DNA from: Sphingomonadales bacterium
GTDB taxonomy: Bacteria; Pseudomonadota; Alphaproteobacteria; Sphingomonadales; Sphingomonadaceae
Assembly: GCA_028871475.1 (NCBI GenBank)
Contig: JAGWMZ010000001.1
Coordinates: 186,001 to 250,000, forward strand
Length of the DNA stretch: 64,000 nt
Direction of reading: 5' to 3'
Below, one piece after another: positions 60,295 to 64,000 of the stretch; positions within the stretch are counted from its first letter, which is position 1, and each line of letters opens with the position of its first letter. Made by a program: the position numbers and the translations under genes. The notes below the pieces were generated by a model, which did no database searches, was not told the DNA's origin, and worked only from the letters and a program-made list of their open reading frames with translations.

Positions 60295-62636
60295 CAGGGC
60301 AGTTCCACCACGGCCAGCGTTCCCTTGCCGGGCTGGCTGGCGAGATCCAGCGTGCCGCCATGGGCCTCGATCAACTGCCGTGCCAAAGGCAAACCAAGGC
60401 CCTGTCGCCGCTCGACCATGGCGCCGTCGGGCCCCATGCGGATGCCGCCCAGCGCGCGGGCAAGGCTGGGTCCATCCATGCCGGGGCCGTCATCCTGAAT
60501 GGAAATGCGCAGCCAATCGGCCCCGCGCATGCGGTGGCGGGCAAGGTCGATGCGGATATGGCCACCACGCGGCGCCGCGGCAATGGCATTGTCAATGAGA
60601 TGCCCCAGCGCCCGGCCCAGACGGCGCGGATCGGCATGGATGCGCCCTGCCGCCGCGCTCCCCCGCAGGTCCAGCGTGATGTTGCTGTCGTGAATGCGGG
60701 TCTCGCGGTCCTTGACCAGCGCGGTCACGAAGGAGAGCACCTCGATCTCCTCACGCGCCAGCGGCAACATCCCCGCCTCGCTTTGCGACAGGTCGAGCAC
60801 ATTCTCGATCTGGTCCGACAGGCGCGCGACCGAGGTGAGGATCGCCTCGACATACTCACGCCCGCCCTCGCTCAGCTCCCCGCCAAGGCCCATTTGCAGC
60901 ATTTCGGCAAAGCCGCCGATCGAGGTGAGCGGCGTGCGGAATTCGTAGCTCATATTGGCGAGGAACCGCGTCTTGAGCTGATCGGCCTCGACCAGCGCGG
61001 CATTGCGTTCACGCAGCGCTTCCTCGGCCTTTTGCGAGTCGGTGATGTCGAGCACGATAAGCAACCCATTGCCATCGGGCAGCGGCACACCGGCATATTC
61101 CACCACGCGGCCATCGGCCAGAGCGACGCGCGCGCCGGTTTCCCGCCGCTCCAGCGTGGCGGCGCGCACGCAATCGCCCACTGCCCTGGCCTCTGGCGGG
61201 CGGGCCAGCCGGGCGCCGATCCGCTCAAGCAGGGTGGAGATATGCGGGTGACCATCGAGGAAGCTGCTGTCGAGCCCCCAGCTGCTGGCAAAGCGGCGGT
61301 TCCAGATCTGCATTCGGCCATCTGGGGCGAAGACGGCGACGGCCTCGAACAGGCTGTCGAAAGTGGCGGTGCGGGTGCGCAGCAGCGTGTCGCGCATGGC
61401 GGAAATGCGCAGGGTTTCGGTGCGATCCTCGGCGATCAGCAGCAACCCGCCATCGGGCATGGGCTGGGCGGCGATGCGCAGATGGGTGCCGTCCGACAAG
61501 GGCCACGCCTCATCCTGCGCGGCATTGCGGGCGAACCAGCCCATGCGCTCGCGCCGCCAGGCCGGATAGTCGCGCGCCTCGGGCACCCGGCCCTTTTCGC
61601 GGGCAAGGTCGAGCCAGCGCTCAAAGCCGAGCGGGCCCTGCGTTTCGGCGGGCGCCAGGTTGAAGAGGCGCTGAAAGGGCTGATTGGCGAAGACCAGACG
61701 GCGCTCGTGATCGAATTGGGCGACGCCGGAGGACAGGAGATCAAGCAGCGAACGCTGCGCCTCGCGGAAAGCGCGCAACGACCGGGCGAGCTCCTCCATA
61801 TCCTCGATGTCGACGGCATAGCCGGCCACCCCCTCCTGCCCCAACGGCAGATCGGAGACCCGCAAGGTGCGGCGCTGGCCGTCGATGGTGGCCGCAACGA
61901 TGCGTTCGATAGGCTGGCCTTGCCTGGCGGCCTGAAGGGCGACATCGGCGGGGCTATGGCCCTCGACCCGCTCGACCAGTTCGACGCCATCGGCCACCAC
62001 CTGCCGCGCGCTGGCCCCGGCCACGGCGCGCACATAGGCGGAATTGACGAGCCGCAGCGCGCCATCCCCCCCGCGAAACCACATGGGCATGGGGGCGGCC
62101 TCGATCAGCCCCGACAGGGCGGCAAAATCGCCGCGCGCCTGCGCGGTTTCCACCCGCATGCGCGCGGCCTCCCGTTCCGCCGAGGTATTGTCGAAGAACC
62201 ACAGCTGGCAAGCGCCGGGCGCATGGTCCGGGTCCGCCGGATAGCCGCGCAGGGCAAGGCTGGTTCTGGCATTGGCCAGGCTGAGCGTCAGCGCGAAGGG
62301 GCGCATGCCGCGCTGGCAGGCCTGCACCGCCTCGCCCAGCATCTGCATCTGCGCGGCCGGAAAGACGCTGGACAGATCGGACAGGTAGCCGGGCAAAACC
62401 TCCAACCCAAGCCAGCCGGCCAGCCTTGCCGCGCCCTCGATCCGGCCGTCGGGATAGGCCAGCATCATCTGCGCGGGACTGTCCTCGATGATGCGCGCAA
62501 GGCGGCGCGCGCGCGCCTTGGCCGCCTGCGCCCCGCGCCGCTGTGCCTGCCCCAGCAGAATGGCGACGATCGCGCCCAGCGTCCAGGCGCCGAGCAAAAG
62601 GCCCAGAAGAGCCAGAAGGGTGGGAGTGAGCAGCAT
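60294..62636 (-). CDS. divL: DivL-type cell-cycle sensor kinase with Tyr at the H-box
   Basis: Predicted 780 residues. One N-terminal membrane span ('LLALLGLLLGAWTLGAIVAI') is followed by PAS-like units (about 40-540), then a kinase core. The H-box reads 'LANMSYEFRTPLTS': the phosphorylated His of ordinary kinases is replaced by Tyr564, as in Caulobacter DivL. The ATPase half is present ('HLIDNAIAAA', 'DDGPGMDGP', 'GLGLPLARQLI'). In Caulobacter DivL binds DivK and steers CckA-CtrA output; the same here is inference from the motif, PAS layout and tsaE neighbour. The ATG at 62636 precedes the membrane span; the frame is open to 62714 without a better start. Confidence 0.88.
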   Translation of the reverse strand: MLLTPTLLALLGLLLGAWTLGAIVAILLGQAQRRGAQAAKARARRLARIIEDSPAQMMLAYPDGRIEGAARLAGWLGLEVLPGYLSDLSSVFPAAQMQMLGEAVQACQRGMRPFALTLSLANARTSLALRGYPADPDHAPGACQLWFFDNTSAEREAARMRVETAQARGDFAALSGLIEAAPMPMWFRGGDGALRLVNSAYVRAVAGASARQVVADGVELVERVEGHSPADVALQAARQGQPIERIVAATIDGQRRTLRVSDLPLGQEGVAGYAVDIEDMEELARSLRAFREAQRSLLDLLSSGVAQFDHERRLVFANQPFQRLFNLAPAETQGPLGFERWLDLAREKGRVPEARDYPAWRRERMGWFARNAAQDEAWPLSDGTHLRIAAQPMPDGGLLLIAEDRTETLRISAMRDTLLRTRTATFDSLFEAVAVFAPDGRMQIWNRRFASSWGLDSSFLDGHPHISTLLERIGARLARPPEARAVGDCVRAATLERRETGARVALADGRVVEYAGVPLPDGNGLLIVLDITDSQKAEEALRERNAALVEADQLKTRFLANMSYEFRTPLTSIGGFAEMLQMGLGGELSEGGREYVEAILTSVARLSDQIENVLDLSQSEAGMLPLAREEIEVLSFVTALVKDRETRIHDSNITLDLRGSAAAGRIHADPRRLGRALGHLIDNAIAAAPRGGHIRIDLARHRMRGADWLRISIQDDGPGMDGPSLARALGGIRMGPDGAMVERRQGLGLPLARQLIEAHGGTLDLASQPGKGTLAVVELP

Positions 62637-62674
62637 TGGCCTCTGGCTAGGGCGCGCGCAAAGGCTTGGCAATA

Positions 62675-62712
62675 GAAAGGGCGCCCCGGCCTGTGGCCAG
62701 AGCGCCCCTTTC
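62675..62712 (-). terminator. Terminator downstream of ahcY
   Basis: Between ahcY and divL, GAAAGGGCGC (62675-62684) pairs with GCGCCCCTTTC (62702-62712, one bulged C), with an inner GGCC/GGCC stem. On the minus strand the right arm ends in CCCTTTCTATT. It begins 19 bases past the ahcY stop, so divL probably has its own promoter. Confidence 0.65.
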
Positions 62713-62730
62713 ATGCGGGTTCGCGACCGA

Positions 62731-64000
62731 TCAGTAGCGGTAGTGATCCGCCTTGAAGGGCCCTTCCACCGGCACGCCGATGTAGTCGGCCTGCTTCCTG
62801 GAAAGCTGGGTCAGCTTTACGCCCAGCTTTTCCAGATGCAGCGCGGCGACCTTCTCGTCGAGATGCTTGGGCAGAACGTAAACGTCCTTGCCGTAATTCT
62901 CGGATTTGGTGAACAGCTCGATCTGGGCCAGCGTCTGGTTGGTGAAGCTGGCCGACATCACGAAGGACGGGTGGCCGGTGGCGCAACCCAGGTTCACCAG
63001 ACGCCCCTTGGCCAGGATGATGATCTGCTTGCCATCGGGGAAGGTGACGAGGTCGGTGCCCGGCTTCACTTCGGTCCACTGATAGTTCGACAGGGCCGAG
63101 ATCTGGATCTCGCTGTCGAAGTGGCCGATGTTGCAGACGATGGCCATCGGCTTCATCGCGGCCATGTGGTCGGCGGTGATGACGTCCTCATTGCCGGTGC
63201 AGGTGACGAAAATGTCGGCGCGCTTGGTCGCCTCTTCCATCGTCACGACTTCATAGCCCTCCATCGCGGCCTGCAGCGCGCAGATGGGGTCGATTTCGGT
63301 GACCATCACGCGGGCGCCGCCATTGCGCAGCGAGGCGGCCGAGCCCTTGCCCACATCGCCAAAGCCGGCAACGCAGGCGACCTTGCCGGCCAGCATCACG
63401 TCAGTGGCGCGGCGGATGGCGTCAACCAGCGATTCCTTGCAACCATAGAGGTTGTCGAACTTCGACTTGGTGACCGAGTCGTTCACGTTGATGGCCGGGA
63501 AAGGCAGCTTGCCGTCCTTGGCCAGGTGATAGAGGCGGTGGACACCGGTGGTGGTCTCTTCCGACACGCCCTTGATGGCGGCGACCGAGCGGGTCAGATA
63601 GCCCGGCTTGACCTTGAGGAAGGCGTTCAAAGCGCGGACGAACTCGATTTCCTCGGCGTTGCTGGGCTCGAACAGCTTTTCGCCCGCCTCGACGCGCGCG
63701 CCCCACAGGGCGAACATGGTGGCGTCACCGCCATCGTCCAGGATCATGTTGGCGGTGGTGTCGTCACCCCAGTCGAAGATGCGGCCCACGTAATCCCAGT
63801 AATCGGCGAGCGACTCGCCCTTGATGGCGAAGACGGGGATGTTCTGTGCAGCGATGGCAGCCGCTGCATGGTCCTGCGTCGAAAAGATGTTGCAGGTGGC
63901 CCAGCGCACTTCCGCGCCCAGAGCAACCAGCGTCTCGATCAGCACGGCGGTCTGAATGGTCATGTGCAGCGAACCGGTGATACGCGCGCCCTTGAGCGGC
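62731..64000 (-). CDS. ahcY: Adenosylhomocysteinase, C-terminal part (5' end outside the window)
   Basis: At least 423 residues, with the N-terminus cut off at 64000. It hydrolyses S-adenosylhomocysteine to adenosine and homocysteine with bound NAD. Seen: '[19 protein letters not shown]' at the cut end, '[20 protein letters not shown]', '[14 protein letters not shown]', '[18 protein letters not shown]' with the NAD/substrate Lys, '[16 protein letters not shown]' (NAD-binding GxGxxGxG) and the C-terminal 'FKADHYRY'. The C-terminal Lys-Ala-Asp-His-Tyr is the family's cofactor-closing tail. Confidence 0.97.
   Translation of the reverse strand, partial: PLKGARITGSLHMTIQTAVLIETLVALGAEVRWATCNIFSTQDHAAAAIAAQNIPVFAIKGESLADYWDYVGRIFDWGDDTTANMILDDGGDATMFALWGARVEAGEKLFEPSNAEEIEFVRALNAFLKVKPGYLTRSVAAIKGVSEETTTGVHRLYHLAKDGKLPFPAINVNDSVTKSKFDNLYGCKESLVDAIRRATDVMLAGKVACVAGFGDVGKGSAASLRNGGARVMVTEIDPICALQAAMEGYEVVTMEEATKRADIFVTCTGNEDVITADHMAAMKPMAIVCNIGHFDSEIQISALSNYQWTEVKPGTDLVTFPDGKQIIILAKGRLVNLGCATGHPSFVMSASFTNQTLAQIELFTKSENYGKDVYVLPKHLDEKVAALHLEKLGVKLTQLSRKQADYIGVPVEGPFKADHYRY

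Noticed and set aside
60945..60947. Sequencing error or inactivating mutation in the kinase H-box
   Set aside because: Tyr at this position together with PAS units and a tsaE neighbour is the normal DivL pattern.
63964..64000. SAH or SAM riboswitch for ahcY
   Set aside because: The 5' end of ahcY and its leader lie outside the window, so nothing can be judged.
1..64000. CRISPR arrays, tRNA or rRNA genes, insertion sequences, prophage or integrative elements
   Set aside because: I saw no direct-repeat arrays, cloverleaf-like segments, transposase or integrase motifs, or attachment-site duplications.

Overview
The window is a GC-rich alphaproteobacterial chromosome segment with no rRNA, tRNA, transposase, integrase or CRISPR array. 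The run divL-tsaE-amgK-murU-addB-addA-trxA, the alphaproteobacterial form of AddAB, a DivL kinase with Tyr at the H-box, a 'DIVVTAQKR' TonB-dependent receptor and the aerobic B12 route all point to Sphingomonadales, probably Novosphingobium or a close relative. The order and genus are inference; nothing here names a species.

Layout. (1) 1-7178: the 5' end of an exported adenosine-deaminase-like protein (minus), then a plus-strand set of four exported proteins: a two-heme DUF1587/1595/1592/1588/1585 protein, a Tat-exported DUF1552 protein, an ankyrin-repeat protein, and a nucleoside-hydrolase-fold protein with altered metal ligands. This is the least understood part of the window. (2) 7183-29411: a cobalamin supercluster in four transcription units. 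cobU-cobT-cobS-MFS runs on the minus strand; cobC-cbiB-cobD-bluB on the plus; cobO-cobQ on the minus; and a long plus-strand operon (DUF1636, cobW, cobN, cobG, cobH, cobI, cobJ, cobL, cobE, cobM, cobB, cobF) starts behind a clear cobalamin riboswitch. cobK lies antisense inside that operon. (3) 29553-37510: kdp potassium pump operon (small membrane ORF, kdpF, A, B, C, D, E). (4) 37501-41681: TPR-sulfotransferase divergent from a TonB-dependent receptor. (5) 41721-45256: a phosphoribosyltransferase/AbrB-type membrane protein pair, an AT-richer stretch with a 64-residue ORF, and a tandem PilZ protein. (6) 45257-51521: secA, a small exported protein, argJ, a glutathione transferase, an inositol-monophosphatase-family enzyme and trxA. 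(7) 51581-64000: addA, addB, murU, amgK, tsaE, divL and the truncated ahcY.

How the genes work together. The cob genes cover precorrin-2 to adenosylcobalamin by the oxygen-dependent route: CobI, G, J, M, F, K, L and H build hydrogenobyrinate; CobB and CobN amidate it and insert cobalt; CobO adenosylates; CobQ, CbiB and CobD finish the corrin side; CobU, T, S and C with BluB build the nucleotide loop. Not in the window: the uroporphyrinogen III methyltransferase, the two AAA-type cobaltochelatase subunits, a Co(II) reductase and an L-threonine kinase. In the last block AmgK and MurU recycle cell-wall MurNAc, AddAB repairs double-strand breaks and DivL belongs to the cell-cycle phosphorelay.

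Starts were chosen from overlaps, Shine-Dalgarno sequences and family N-termini, and several differ from the longest open frame (GTG or TTG starts for the ankyrin protein, cobS, cobC, DUF1636, cobL and kdpD). All functional calls come from reading motifs; no database search was possible.
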